NCBI RefSeq assembly: GCF_041365695.1
Contig: NZ_JBGFSJ010000003.1
Span: forward strand, 1 to 64,000
DNA length: 64,000 nt
Direction of reading: 5' to 3'
Source of the DNA: Rhodosalinus sp041365695
Lineage (GTDB): Bacteria > Pseudomonadota > Alphaproteobacteria > Rhodobacterales > Rhodobacteraceae
Positions 16,945-24,938 of this stretch are shown piece after piece. Numbering within the stretch: the first letter of the stretch is position 1; the number at the start of each line of letters is the position of its first letter. The notes under the pieces were generated by a model that searched no databases, was not told the DNA's origin, and saw only the letters and a program-made list of their open reading frames with translations. Made by a program: the position numbers and the translations under genes.

Positions 16945-18339
16945 ATGGCAGAATCGAGTTTCGACATGGTGGTGATCGGGGCGGGCCCCGGCGGCTACGT
17001 GGCCGCCATAAGGGGGGCGCAACTCGGTCTGCGGGTCGCCATCGTCGAGCGCGAGCACATGGGCGGCATCTGCCTCAACTGGGGCTGCATCCCGACCAAG
17101 GCGCTGCTGCGCACCTCCGAGATCTTCCACCTGATGCATCGCGCGGGCGAGTTCGGCCTGAAGGCCGCGGATCTCGGCTTCGAGCTCGACAAGGTGATCG
17201 CCCGCTCGCGCAAGGTGGCCGGTCAACTCTCGTCCGGTGTCGATCACCTGATGAAGAAGAACAAGATCACCGTGCTGCGCGGCGAGGGCCGCCTTGCCGG
17301 CAAGGGCCGCGTGGCGGTGAAGACCGACAAGGGCGAGGAAACCCTGACCGCGAAGGCCGTGATCGTGGCCACCGGCGCCCGCGCGCGCGAGCTGCCCGGG
17401 CTCGAGGCCGACGGTGAGCGGGTCTGGACCTACAAGCACGCGCTCAAGCCGCCGCACATGCCCAAGAAGCTTCTGGTGATCGGGTCGGGCGCGATCGGCA
17501 TCGAGTTCGCCAGCTTCTACAACACCATGGGCGCCGAGACGACCGTGGTCGAGGTTCAGGACCGCATCCTGCCGGTGGAGGATCCCGAAATCTCGGCCTT
17601 CGCGAGGAAAGCGTTCGAAAAGCAGGGCATGAGCATCCGGCCCTCGTCGGTGGTCAAGAAGCTCGAGCGCGGCAAGGACAAGGTGACCGCCCATATCGAG
17701 AGCGACGGCAAGACCGAGACGCTGGAGGTCGACACCGTGATCGCGGCCGTGGGGATCGTCGGCAACACCGAGGGGATCGGCCTCGAGGAGGCCGGCGTCA
17801 CGGTGGAGCGCGGGCAGATCAGGGTGGATGCGATGTGCCGCACCGGGGTCGAGGGCGTCTACGCCATCGGCGACATCGCCGGCGCGCCATGGCTTGCCCA
17901 CAAGGCCAGCCACGAGGGGGTGATGGTGGCCGAACTCGTCGCCGGCGGCGATCCCCATCCCGTGCGGCCCGAGCAGATCGCGGGCTGCACCTACTGCCAC
18001 CCGCAGGTGGCGAGCGTGGGCCTGACCGAGCCCGCGGCCAAGGCGGCCGGCCACGAGATAAGGGTGGGCCGCTTCCCGTTCATAGGCAACGGCAAGGCCA
18101 TCGCGCTCGGCGAGCCCGAGGGCCTCGTCAAGACGATCTTCGACGCTGCGACGGGCGAGCTTCTGGGCGCGCACATGATCGGCGCTGAGGTGACGGAGCT
18201 GATCCAGGGCTACGTCGTGGGCCGCACGCTGGAGACGACGGAGGCAGAGCTGATGCAGGCGGTCTTCCCGCATCCGACGCTCAGCGAGATGATGCACGAA
18301 TCCGTGCTCGACGCCTACGATCGCGTGGTCCACATGTAG
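16945..18339 (+). CDS. lpd: Dihydrolipoyl dehydrogenase (E3)
   Basis: The 464-residue flavoprotein reoxidises dihydrolipoyl groups of 2-oxoacid dehydrogenase complexes with NAD+. The FAD site is GAGPGG (residues 12-17) and the redox pair is Cys43/Cys48 in GGICLNWGCIPTK. The NAD site is GSGAIGIEFASF, and the second FAD motif is GVYAIGDIAGAPWLAHKASHEG. The C-terminal dimer domain ends with the catalytic His443 and Glu448 in HPTLSEMMHES. There is no lipoyl domain. It probably serves pyruvate dehydrogenase, whose other subunits are not in the window. GGGAGG precedes the ATG. A strong hairpin follows the gene. Confidence 0.95.
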   Translation: MAESSFDMVVIGAGPGGYVAAIRGAQLGLRVAIVEREHMGGICLNWGCIPTKALLRTSEIFHLMHRAGEFGLKAADLGFELDKVIARSRKVAGQLSSGVDHLMKKNKITVLRGEGRLAGKGRVAVKTDKGEETLTAKAVIVATGARARELPGLEADGERVWTYKHALKPPHMPKKLLVIGSGAIGIEFASFYNTMGAETTVVEVQDRILPVEDPEISAFARKAFEKQGMSIRPSSVVKKLERGKDKVTAHIESDGKTETLEVDTVIAAVGIVGNTEGIGLEEAGVTVERGQIRVDAMCRTGVEGVYAIGDIAGAPWLAHKASHEGVMVAELVAGGDPHPVRPEQIAGCTYCHPQVASVGLTEPAAKAAGHEIRVGRFPFIGNGKAIALGEPEGLVKTIFDAATGELLGAHMIGAEVTELIQGYVVGRTLETTEAELMQAVFPHPTLSEMMHESVLDAYDRVVHM

Positions 18340-18377
18340 AACGCGCGCGCAGGCGCCCCGGCATCCGGCAAACGGAC

Positions 18378-18419
18378 GGGCCGGGACGGTGCCGCGCGTC
18401 GGCTGCACCGTCCCGGCCC
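18378..18419. terminator. 15-bp perfect hairpin between convergent genes
   Basis: GGGCCGGGACGGTGC (18378-18392) and its exact complement (18405-18419) enclose a 12-base loop. It lies 38 bases after lpd and 13 bases after the convergent methyltransferase gene, so it can serve both. There is no clear T-run on either side. Confidence 0.6.
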
Positions 18420-18432
18420 GGAGAGCCTTCGC

Positions 18433-19404
18433 TCAGGCGCTGCGGCGGCGTCCGCCCCGGCGCCCGCCGCGCCCGCCACCGCCCGCGGCGGCCTGCGCCC
18501 GGGCGGCCTCGGGGAAGGGCGTGCCGCCCTGCACGGCCTCGAGCACGCGGGCGAAGCGGATCCAGTCGCTGCCGTTCGGGTCGTTGTTCATCAGGAAGTT
18601 CGCGGCCTTGATCGCCTCCATCTCGACCTGGCGCACCGGGTTCATGATCGCCGAGGTCATGCCCGAGGCGATCGCCATGGGCAGGAACGCCGCGTTGATC
18701 CCGTGCCGGTTCGGCAGGCCGAAAGAGATGTTGGAGGCGCCGCAGGTGGTGTTCACGCCCAGCTCGTCACGCAGCTTCCGCACGAGAGAGAAGACCTGCC
18801 GCCCCGCCGTACCCATGGCGCCCACGGGCATGACGAGCGGATCCACGACGATGTCGTGGGCGGGAATGCCGTGATCGGCCGCGCGCTCGACGATCTTCTT
18901 CGCTACCGCGAAGCGCACCTCCGGATCCTCGGATATGCCCGTGTCGTCGTTCGAGATCGCGACCACGGGAATGTTGTACTTCTTCACGAGCGGCAGGATC
19001 GCCTCCAGGCGCTCCTCCTCGCCGGTGACGGAATTGAGAAGCGGGCGGCCCTCCGCCGCGTCGAGCCCCGCCTCCAGCGCGGCGGGCACCGAGCTGTCGA
19101 TGCAGAGCGGCACGTCCACCAGCCCCTGCACGAGCTCGATCATCTTCCGCATGAGCGGCGGCTCGGTCTCGTTGGGGTTGGGGTTCGAGTTGTAGACGAC
19201 GCCCGCGTTCACGTCGAGCACCATCGCCCCGCAGGCCACCTGCTCGAGCGCGTCCTTCTCGACGGTGGAGAAGTCGCCCGCCTCGAGTTCGGCGGCGAGC
19301 TTCTTGCGGCCCGTCGGGTTGATGCGCTCGCCGATCACGCAGAACGGCTCGTCAAAGCCGATGGTGACGGTCTTAGTCTTGGACTCGACGACGGTGCGGG
19401 TCAT
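18433..19404 (-). CDS. Methyltetrahydrofolate:corrinoid methyltransferase family protein
   Basis: The 323-residue protein has the pterin-binding TIM barrel shared by dihydropteroate synthase and the methyl-tetrahydrofolate domain of MetH. Visible blocks are FCVIGERINPTGRKKL, MVLDVNAGV, LCIDSS, PLLNSVTGEEERLE, VVAISNDDTG, DIVVDPLVMPVG and GASNISFGLPNRHGIN. It should move a methyl group between a corrinoid protein and tetrahydrofolate, as in demethylation of methylated amines or betaines. The C-terminal tail is odd: a Gly/Arg-rich run with many arginines after about residue 300, probably nucleic-acid or protein binding. It is the last gene of a three-gene unit with a MetF-like reductase and a PF13769 protein. 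Confidence 0.85.
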   Translation of the reverse strand: MTRTVVESKTKTVTIGFDEPFCVIGERINPTGRKKLAAELEAGDFSTVEKDALEQVACGAMVLDVNAGVVYNSNPNPNETEPPLMRKMIELVQGLVDVPLCIDSSVPAALEAGLDAAEGRPLLNSVTGEEERLEAILPLVKKYNIPVVAISNDDTGISEDPEVRFAVAKKIVERAADHGIPAHDIVVDPLVMPVGAMGTAGRQVFSLVRKLRDELGVNTTCGASNISFGLPNRHGINAAFLPMAIASGMTSAIMNPVRQVEMEAIKAANFLMNNDPNGSDWIRFARVLEAVQGGTPFPEAARAQAAAGGGGRGGRRGGRRRSA

Positions 19405-19414
19405 GTGATGCCTT

Positions 19415-20344
19415 TCAAGCTGCTGTTGCGGGCGCGGCGGCGGCGCCGCCATGCGCCTGGGCCCACTCGGCATTGGCCTTGATGCCGCCGAGCGGGAAGA
19501 AATGGACGTTGGTGATGTTGAAATCGGGATTGCGCGCCTTGTGCGCGGCGAGTTCGGCCACAACCTCGGTCGGCTCGTAGGGCAGCAGCAGTTTCGAGAC
19601 GTCCATCGCCCGTTTCTGCAGCACCTTGAGCGAGGGGCCGACGCCGCAGGCCACGGCGAACTTGATCAGCGTCTGCAGCTTCGCGGGCCCCGCGATGCCG
19701 ATATGGATGGGCAGCGTGACGCCTTCGGCGCGAAGCCGGTCCGCCCACGCGATCAGCGGCTCTGCGTCGAAGGCGAACTGCGTGACGATCGCCATCTCCG
19801 CGTCGGTGCGCCGGGAGAAGTCCTGTTTCCAGCGAAGCGACGCGTCCACGGTCGCGCTGCCGCCCGCGGGGTCGATGTCGCGGTTGCCCTCGGGGTGCCC
19901 GGCCACATGCAGGCGGCGGAAGCCGGCCTTGTCGAACAGGCCGCTTTCCATGAGCTGCATGGAGCAGTGGTAATCGCCGTGAGGCTTTTCCACCCCGCCG
20001 GCCAGCAGCAGCGCCTCGCGCACGCCCGCCTCGCCCTGGTAGCGGGCGATCCAGTCCGCGAGCGTGGCCGCGTCCTTGATGATCCGCGCCGGGAAATGCG
20101 GCATCGGCTCATAGCCCTCGGCGCGCAGCCGTGCGGCGGTGGCCACCATGTCGGCAATGGGCGTGCCCTCGATATGGGCGATGTAGACCCGGGTGCCTGC
20201 GGGCAGGAGGGTGCGGAAATCCTCCACCTTCTCGGCGGTGCGCGGCATCACCTCGATGGAGTAGTTCTCGAGGAAAGCCTCGAACTCGGGGCGCGCGGGA
20301 CCGGGCGCGCCCGTTTTCCGCTGGCCGAATTTCAACAGCGCCAT
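19415..20344 (-). CDS. Divergent methylenetetrahydrofolate reductase (MetF-like)
   Basis: The 309-residue protein is a distant member of the MetF TIM-barrel flavoprotein family. Residues 28-45 (YSIEVMPRTAEKVEDF) stand where classic MetF has SFEFFPP. Later blocks are VYIAHIEGTPIADMVATAARL, FPARIIKD, ALLLAGGVEKPHGDY, GHPEGNRDID, IVTQFAFD and LPIHIGIAGPA. With the adjacent methyltransferase it would interconvert methyl- and methylene-tetrahydrofolate, feeding methyl groups from demethylation into one-carbon oxidation. The ATG at 20344 has an AAGGAGA box. Ten bases separate it from the methyltransferase start. Its difference from housekeeping MetF suggests a catabolic, not a methionine, role. Confidence 0.8.
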   Translation of the reverse strand: MALLKFGQRKTGAPGPARPEFEAFLENYSIEVMPRTAEKVEDFRTLLPAGTRVYIAHIEGTPIADMVATAARLRAEGYEPMPHFPARIIKDAATLADWIARYQGEAGVREALLLAGGVEKPHGDYHCSMQLMESGLFDKAGFRRLHVAGHPEGNRDIDPAGGSATVDASLRWKQDFSRRTDAEMAIVTQFAFDAEPLIAWADRLRAEGVTLPIHIGIAGPAKLQTLIKFAVACGVGPSLKVLQKRAMDVSKLLLPYEPTEVVAELAAHKARNPDFNITNVHFFPLGGIKANAEWAQAHGGAAAAPATAA

Positions 20345-20372
20345 GATGGTCTCCTTCAAACGCATGGGGCCG

Positions 20373-20669
20373 TCAGGCCCAGCCGTCATTCGCGATGAGC
20401 GCCCGGAGCCGCTCCTGATCATAATCCGCGTCGAGGCGCGCGGCCTCCGCTTCCGCCACCTCGGCGGGATCGCCCTCGACCTCGTAGGGCGCGGCCTTGC
20501 GCCACTCGGCCAAATAAGCGTCGGTGTCCGCCGCCCCCACCTTCATCGCCGCGCGGTCGATCGCCTGTTCGAACCGCTCGGGCAGGGGCTTCTTTGATCC
20601 GCGCCGGCCTTTGCCCACGATGACCTGCGCGGGTATGTCGCGCCAATAGACGATGGTGACGTCCGGCAT
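20373..20669 (-). CDS. PF13769 'virulence factor' family small protein
   Basis: The 98-residue acidic protein begins MPDVTIVYWRDIPAQVIVG and contains GSKKPLPERFEQAIDRAAM and AYLAEWRK. This is the pattern of the Pfam family named virulence factor (PF13769), whose function is unknown. In related bacteria it accompanies the MetF-like reductase and methyl-tetrahydrofolate methyltransferase found directly downstream here. A part in that methyl-transfer system is more likely than virulence. It is the first gene of the three-gene minus-strand unit. Confidence 0.75.
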   Translation of the reverse strand: MPDVTIVYWRDIPAQVIVGKGRRGSKKPLPERFEQAIDRAAMKVGAADTDAYLAEWRKAAPYEVEGDPAEVAEAEAARLDADYDQERLRALIANDGWA

Positions 20670-20875
20670 GGATGATTCCCTCGCTTCGGTTGGTCCTCTC
20701 TAGAGCAGCGAGCTCCGGCGCCGATGCTTGATTTCGACAATTGCGCCGCGCGAAGCGACAGGGCCGCGTCGCATCGCAAGACAGCATCAGCCTAAGGCGG
20801 GGCCGCGCGCTGCGCCACAGACGGGCGCCGGAATTCTACTCAGCTTCTGCATGAGGCGCGTTCAACAACCCTGAC

Positions 20876-20905
20876 GTGCGTGGCGCGCGGAATCCGCGCG
20901 CGCAC
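20876..20905. other. Imperfect palindrome upstream of the ppx-like promoter
   Basis: GCGCGCGGA and TCCGCGCGC form a nine-base stem around one A. It is extended by GTGC/GCAC after a three-base bulge. It ends four bases before a probable -35 element. It could be a regulator site or just a local hairpin. The rest of 20670-20968 holds no gene that I can see. Confidence 0.35.
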
Positions 20906-20908
20906 ACC

Positions 20909-20937
20909 TTGCCGGAACGGCCGTCGCACCGTATCTT
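20909..20937 (+). promoter_or_regulatory. Probable sigma70-type promoter of the Ppx/GppA gene
   Basis: TTGCCG (20909-20914) and TATCTT (20932-20937) are separated by 17 bases, 31 bases before the ATG. AATCGGAGG follows as the ribosome binding site. Confidence 0.5.
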
Positions 20938-20968
20938 GGGAGCAAGTTGAAATCGGAGGGCGTGTGAC

Positions 20969-22081
20969 ATGGCGCCCAGGCGTCCCAAGGGTGCGGGCGC
21001 TGTCCCGGTTCCGGTCGAAAGCCCCGCGCCCGCGCGGCCCGATCCCGCCGAGCTTTACGCCGCGCTGGATCTGGGAACCAACAGTTGCCGCATGCTGATT
21101 GCCCAGCCCAAGGGCAGCCAGTTTCATGTGGTGGACAGTTTTTCGAAAACCGTCCAGCTCGGAATGGGGCTGGAGCGGTCGGGCAACCTCAGTCGTGGCT
21201 CGATGCGCCGCACGACACAGGCGCTGCGTATCTGTCAGCAGAAGATCCAGCGCCACAAGGTCCGCCGGATGCGCCTCGTCGCGACAGAGGCCTGCCGTCG
21301 CGCGGGCAACGCCCGCGATTTCCTGCGCCAGGTCGAACGCGAGACGGGCCTCGCCCTCGAGATCATCCAGCCCGAGGAGGAGGCGCGGCTCGCCGTGATC
21401 TCCTGCGCGCCGCTCGTCTCGACCCGGACCGAGCAGCTTCTGGTGGTCGATATCGGCGGCGGCTCGACCGAGCTTGTCTGGATCGACCTCTCGTCGGTGC
21501 CCAACCGCGAGCGCCCGCGCGCGATCATGCGCCTGCACGCGGGCTTCCACCCCACCGACAGCCCGTTCCCGGCGGCCAAGGTGGTGGACTGGATCAGCGT
21601 GCCCCTCGGCGTGGCGACGCTGCGCGACCAGTTCCGCGACGTGGAGGACGACGCGGCGCGCTATGCGCTGATGAGCTGGTTCTTCGAGGAGAACCTGGCC
21701 GATTTCGCGCCCTACAAGGACGAGCAGGCCCGCGAGGGATTCCAGATCGTGGGCACGTCCGGCACGGTGACCACGGTGGCGGCGAGCCATCTGGGGCTCA
21801 AGCGCTATGACAGGACCAAGGTGGACGGGCTGCGCATGACCTCCGACCAGATCGACCGGGTGATCCGCGACTACCTCGCCATGGGGCCCGAAGGACGCCG
21901 GCGCGATCCGCGCATCGGGCAGGACCGTCAGGCGCTGATCATGTCGGGCTCCGCGATCCTGCAGGCGCTCTTGCGCGTCTGGCCGACCGATCGCCTGTCG
22001 GTGGCCGACCGGGGCTTGCGCGAGGGGCTGCTCTACGCGCAGATGACGGCCGACGGGGTGCTCGAGGACGGCCCCTTCTGA
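20969..22081 (+). CDS. Ppx/GppA family phosphatase
   Basis: The 370-residue protein is an exopolyphosphatase/guanosine pentaphosphate phosphatase of the ASKHA fold. The first phosphate loop is YAALDLGTNSCRMLIAQ, and the second is LLVVDIGGGSTELVWI. MRLVATEACRRAGNARDFL and FQIVGTSGTVTTVAASHLGL are further family blocks. It is shorter than E. coli Ppx and lacks the C-terminal HD-like region, as in many alphaproteobacteria. It should hydrolyse polyphosphate or pppGpp in the cytoplasm; which one cannot be told. It is followed 74 bases later by rlmE, with a palindrome between. Confidence 0.88.
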   Translation: MAPRRPKGAGAVPVPVESPAPARPDPAELYAALDLGTNSCRMLIAQPKGSQFHVVDSFSKTVQLGMGLERSGNLSRGSMRRTTQALRICQQKIQRHKVRRMRLVATEACRRAGNARDFLRQVERETGLALEIIQPEEEARLAVISCAPLVSTRTEQLLVVDIGGGSTELVWIDLSSVPNRERPRAIMRLHAGFHPTDSPFPAAKVVDWISVPLGVATLRDQFRDVEDDAARYALMSWFFEENLADFAPYKDEQAREGFQIVGTSGTVTTVAASHLGLKRYDRTKVDGLRMTSDQIDRVIRDYLAMGPEGRRRDPRIGQDRQALIMSGSAILQALLRVWPTDRLSVADRGLREGLLYAQMTADGVLEDGPF

Positions 22082-22094
22082 GCGTGCGGGGGAC

Positions 22095-22120
22095 CGAGAA
22101 TTTTCGATCGAAAATTCTCG
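22095..22120. repeat. 26-bp perfect palindrome
   Basis: CGAGAATTTTCGA followed by its exact complement makes an uninterrupted 26-bp palindrome, AT-rich at its core in a very GC-rich setting. It lies 14 bases after the ppx-like stop and 36 bases before rlmE. It could be a hairpin terminator or processing site, a protein-binding site, or a dispersed palindromic repeat. Confidence 0.6.
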
Positions 22121-22155
22121 CGGCGCCGGACCCGGCGAGGGATGGAAGGACTGCC

Positions 22156-22899
22156 ATGACACGACGCAAGGGCACATCCGGACGCGGCCAGCGCGACCTG
22201 ACCGTGAAGGTGAAGACCGCGCGGGGGCGCAAGCTGTCCTCCACGCGCTGGCTTCAGCGCCAGCTCAACGATCCTTACGTGAAGCGCGCGCGCGACGAGG
22301 GGTATCGCGGCCGCGCGGCCTACAAGATCAGCGAGATCGACGACAAGTACCGCTTCCTCGTTCCGGGGGCGCGGGTCGTGGACCTCGGCTGCGCGCCTGG
22401 GGGCTGGAGCCAGGTGGCCGTCGCGCGCGTGAACGCGCTCGGCCAGAAGCCGGGCAAGGCGCGGGGGCGCGTGCTTGGGATCGACCTGCAGGAGGTGGAC
22501 GCGATCCCGGGCGCCGAGCTGCACCGGCTCGACTTCCTGGAAGAGGGGGCCGACGACCGGGTGAAGGCGTGGCTCGGCGGCAAGGCCGACGTGGTGATGT
22601 CGGACATGGCCGCCGCCGCCTCCGGGCACAAGCAGACCGATCACCTGCGGATCGTGGCGCTTTGCGAGGCGGCGGCCGAGTTCGCCTTCGACGTGCTGGA
22701 GGAGGGCGGCACCTTCGTGGCCAAGGTGCTCGCGGGCGGGGCGGAGCAGGGGCTTCAGGCGCTCCTCAAGCGGCGCTTCGACAAGGTGGCCAACGTGAAG
22801 CCGCCCGCCTCGCGCGCGGACAGTTCGGAAAAATTCGTGGTCGCGACCGGGTTCCGGGGCCCGGCCGGCGACGGCGACGCTAGCGGCGAAGCGCGCTGA
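22156..22899 (+). CDS. rlmE: 23S rRNA 2'-O-methyltransferase (RlmE/FtsJ)
   Basis: The 247-residue protein is RlmE, which methylates the 2'-hydroxyl of U2552 in 23S rRNA late in large-subunit assembly. Family blocks are SSTRWLQRQLNDPYVKRA, YRGRAAYKISEIDDKYRFL and the SAM-binding VVDLGCAPGGWSQVA. LGIDLQEVD, VVMSDMAAAASGHKQTDH and GGTFVAKVLAGGAEQGL follow. The K-D-K-E catalytic set appears complete. The basic N-terminal extension (TRRKGTSGRGQRD) is common in alphaproteobacterial forms. The ATG at 22156 is preferred over an upstream in-frame ATG that would read through the palindrome. The 3' end overlaps the convergent regulator gene by 20 bases. Confidence 0.93.
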   Translation: MTRRKGTSGRGQRDLTVKVKTARGRKLSSTRWLQRQLNDPYVKRARDEGYRGRAAYKISEIDDKYRFLVPGARVVDLGCAPGGWSQVAVARVNALGQKPGKARGRVLGIDLQEVDAIPGAELHRLDFLEEGADDRVKAWLGGKADVVMSDMAAAASGHKQTDHLRIVALCEAAAEFAFDVLEEGGTFVAKVLAGGAEQGLQALLKRRFDKVANVKPPASRADSSEKFVVATGFRGPAGDGDASGEAR

Positions 22900-23809
22900 T
22901 GCTTTCGCCGTAGCGCGCGCGGAAGGCGCGGGCGAGGGCGGCCGGGTCGGCATAGCCGCAGCGCAGCGCGATCTCGCTTACCGGTGCGGCACCCGCCTCT
23001 GCCATCTGCCGCGCCGCCGAGAGGCGAAGGTGGCGGTAGACGCGGCCCGGCGCCGCGCCGAGCTCGGCGTGGAAGCGCCGGTCCAGCGTGCGGCGCTGGC
23101 AGCCCAGCCGCCGCGCCAGCAGCTCTATCGGCAGGGGCGCCTCCAGATTGTCGCGCATGAGGGCGAGCGCCCGACCGACAAGCCCCGCGGGCGGCGCGCC
23201 ATCCGCGTCGCGCCGTTCGCGGGCGAGGAAAAGCCCCTCGATCTCGAGCGCCGGGGCCTCGCCCAGATGCGCGCGCACCAACGCCAGCGCCATCTCGTAG
23301 GCCGACATCGCGCCCGCGCAGGTCAGCCGCCGCCCGTCCGAGACGACGCGCGCCCGCAGCGCCTCCACCCGCGGGAAGCGTTCGGCGAAGCTTTCGAGCG
23401 CGTCCCAGTGCACGGTCGCGCGCCGCCCGTCGAGCAGCCCTGCCGCCGCCAGGAGCCAGGGCCCCGTGTCGAGCCCCGCGACCACGCCCGCGCGCCCGGC
23501 AGCCGCGCGCAGCGCGCGGCGCGTGGCCGGCGTGTCCAGCCGCTCGGGCGCGTAGCTCGCCAGGACGAAGAGGTAATCCACCGCGCGGGGGCTTGCGGCC
23601 GCGTCGGGCATCATGCGCAGCCCGCTCGAACTGGTCACTGGCGCGCCGTCGATCGTGACGAAGCGCCAGCGATAGGCGTCCCGCCCTGCGAAGGTGTTGG
23701 CCGCGCGCATCGGTTCGATCGCGTTGGCAAGGCAGAGGTTCGAGAAGCGGTCGAAGACGAGGAGGTCGATCTCGACCGGGCGCGATGCGCCGACTGTCCA
23801 TTCCGGCAT
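22880..23809 (-). CDS. cdhR: GlxA/CdhR-type AraC-family transcriptional regulator
   Basis: The 309-residue regulator has an N-terminal DJ-1/GATase1-like sensor domain (about residues 10-190) and a C-terminal AraC DNA-binding domain (about 215-309). The latter has two helix-turn-helix units: IELLARRLGCQRRTLDRRFH, and VSEIALRCGYADPAALARAFRARYG. The Cys of active GATases is absent from the nucleophile position, as in GbdR/CdhR-type regulators that sense betaine-like ligands. It is transcribed away from the BKACE/carnitine dehydrogenase genes across a 72-base gap. That is the arrangement of the carnitine regulator CdhR. The symbol is given on family plus context, not proof. Confidence 0.78.
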   Translation of the reverse strand: MPEWTVGASRPVEIDLLVFDRFSNLCLANAIEPMRAANTFAGRDAYRWRFVTIDGAPVTSSSGLRMMPDAAASPRAVDYLFVLASYAPERLDTPATRRALRAAAGRAGVVAGLDTGPWLLAAAGLLDGRRATVHWDALESFAERFPRVEALRARVVSDGRRLTCAGAMSAYEMALALVRAHLGEAPALEIEGLFLARERRDADGAPPAGLVGRALALMRDNLEAPLPIELLARRLGCQRRTLDRRFHAELGAAPGRVYRHLRLSAARQMAEAGAAPVSEIALRCGYADPAALARAFRARYGESISALRR

Positions 23810-23819
23810 GATGATTGTC

Positions 23820-23862
23820 GCATACCGCAAGGACGCATGCCGCGCCAGCACCCTAGCATCGC
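23820..23862. promoter_or_regulatory. Candidate operator repeats for the CdhR-like regulator
   Basis: GCATACCGC (23820) and GCATGCCGC (23835) are near-identical direct repeats, and a weaker GCATCGC lies at 23856. Start-to-start distances are 15 and 21 bases. They lie in the 72-base divergent gap, where an AraC-type activator of both genes would bind. Confidence 0.4.
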
Positions 23863-23881
23863 ACTGGACCCGGAGGATGCC

Positions 23882-24790
23882 ATGCCGCTCGAAATGTCCC
23901 GCGAGGTTTTCGTCACCTGCGCCGTCACGGGCTCCGGCTCGACCCATGACCGGAGCCCGCACGTCCCGCGCTCACCCGCCGAGATCGCCGGGAGCGCCAT
24001 CGCCGCCGCGAAGGCCGGCGCCGCCATCGTGCACTGCCACGTCCGCGATCCCGAGACCGGCGCGCCCGCCCGGGACCTCGCCCTTTACCGCGAGCTGACC
24101 GAGCGCATCCGCGCCGCGGACACCGACGTGGTGCTGAACCTGACCACCGGCATGGGGGGCGATCTGGTCTTCGGCGGCCCGGAGACGCCCCTGCCGCTCG
24201 CCCGGGGGACCGATATGGCCGGCGCCTCCGAGCGCCTCGCCCACATCGCCGAGTGCCGCCCCGAGATCTGCACGCTCGATTGCGGCACCATGAACTTCGC
24301 CGAAAAGGACTACGTGATGACCAACACGCCCGGCATGCTCCAGGCGATGGGCAAGGGCATCACCGATCTCGGCGTGAAACCCGAGATCGAGGCGTTCGAC
24401 ACGGGCCATCTGTGGTATGCGAAACAGCTCGTCGCTGACGGCAAGATCACGCCCGACGTGCTGGTGCAGCTCTGCATGGGCGTGCCCTGGGGCGCGCCGG
24501 ACGATCTGAACACGCTGATGGCGATGGTGAACAACATCCCCGAGGGCTGGACCTTCTCGGCCTTCTCGCTGGGGCGCAACCAGATGCCCTATGCCGCCGC
24601 CGCCGTGCTCGCCGGCGGGCATGTCCGCGTCGGGCTGGAGGACAATCTCTATCTCGAGAAGGGCGTACTCGCCACCAACGCCCAGCTCGTCGAGAAGGCG
24701 GTGGGCATCGTCGAGGGGCTGGGCGCGCGGGTGATGACGCCCGCGGAGGTGCGCGAAAAGCTCGGCCTCAAGAAGCAGGACATGGCATGA
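23882..24790 (+). CDS. cdhC: BKACE family protein, probable 3-dehydrocarnitine cleavage enzyme
   Basis: The 302-residue protein is a beta-keto acid cleavage enzyme (DUF849). Such enzymes use acetyl-CoA and a zinc ion to split a beta-keto acid. The metal ligands are in AAIVHCHVRD (two histidines near residues 46-48). EVFVTCAVTGSGSTHDRSPHVPRSP, VVLNLTTGMGG, LDCGTMNF and VKPEIEAFDTGHLW are family blocks. Next to a carnitine dehydrogenase/betainyl-CoA thioesterase it is expected to convert 3-dehydrocarnitine plus acetyl-CoA to betainyl-CoA and acetoacetate. It is divergent from a CdhR-like regulator. An in-frame ATG at 23894 is an alternative start. Confidence 0.82.
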   Translation: MPLEMSREVFVTCAVTGSGSTHDRSPHVPRSPAEIAGSAIAAAKAGAAIVHCHVRDPETGAPARDLALYRELTERIRAADTDVVLNLTTGMGGDLVFGGPETPLPLARGTDMAGASERLAHIAECRPEICTLDCGTMNFAEKDYVMTNTPGMLQAMGKGITDLGVKPEIEAFDTGHLWYAKQLVADGKITPDVLVQLCMGVPWGAPDDLNTLMAMVNNIPEGWTFSAFSLGRNQMPYAAAAVLAGGHVRVGLEDNLYLEKGVLATNAQLVEKAVGIVEGLGARVMTPAEVREKLGLKKQDMA

Positions 24791-24830
24791 AGCGCGTCGC
24801 TCGACTGTCCCGGTGCTGCGCGTGCGGAGG

Positions 24831-24847
24831 GCGGGGCGTCGCCCCGC
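24831..24847 (+). other. Hairpin between cdhC and the dehydrogenase gene
   Basis: GCGGGGC and GCCCCGC form a seven-base perfect stem with the three-base loop GTC, 40 bases after cdhC. It may attenuate or process the message. The 148-base gap holds no other feature that I can see. Confidence 0.4.
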
Positions 24848-24938
24848 GGAGGGCCGCGTCTCACCCGGCGCGTGCCAGGGTGCCGGCCAGAGCGGCGCGG
24901 ATCGCCCGCGGCGCCGTCGGGACGGGGGCGTTCGCGCG

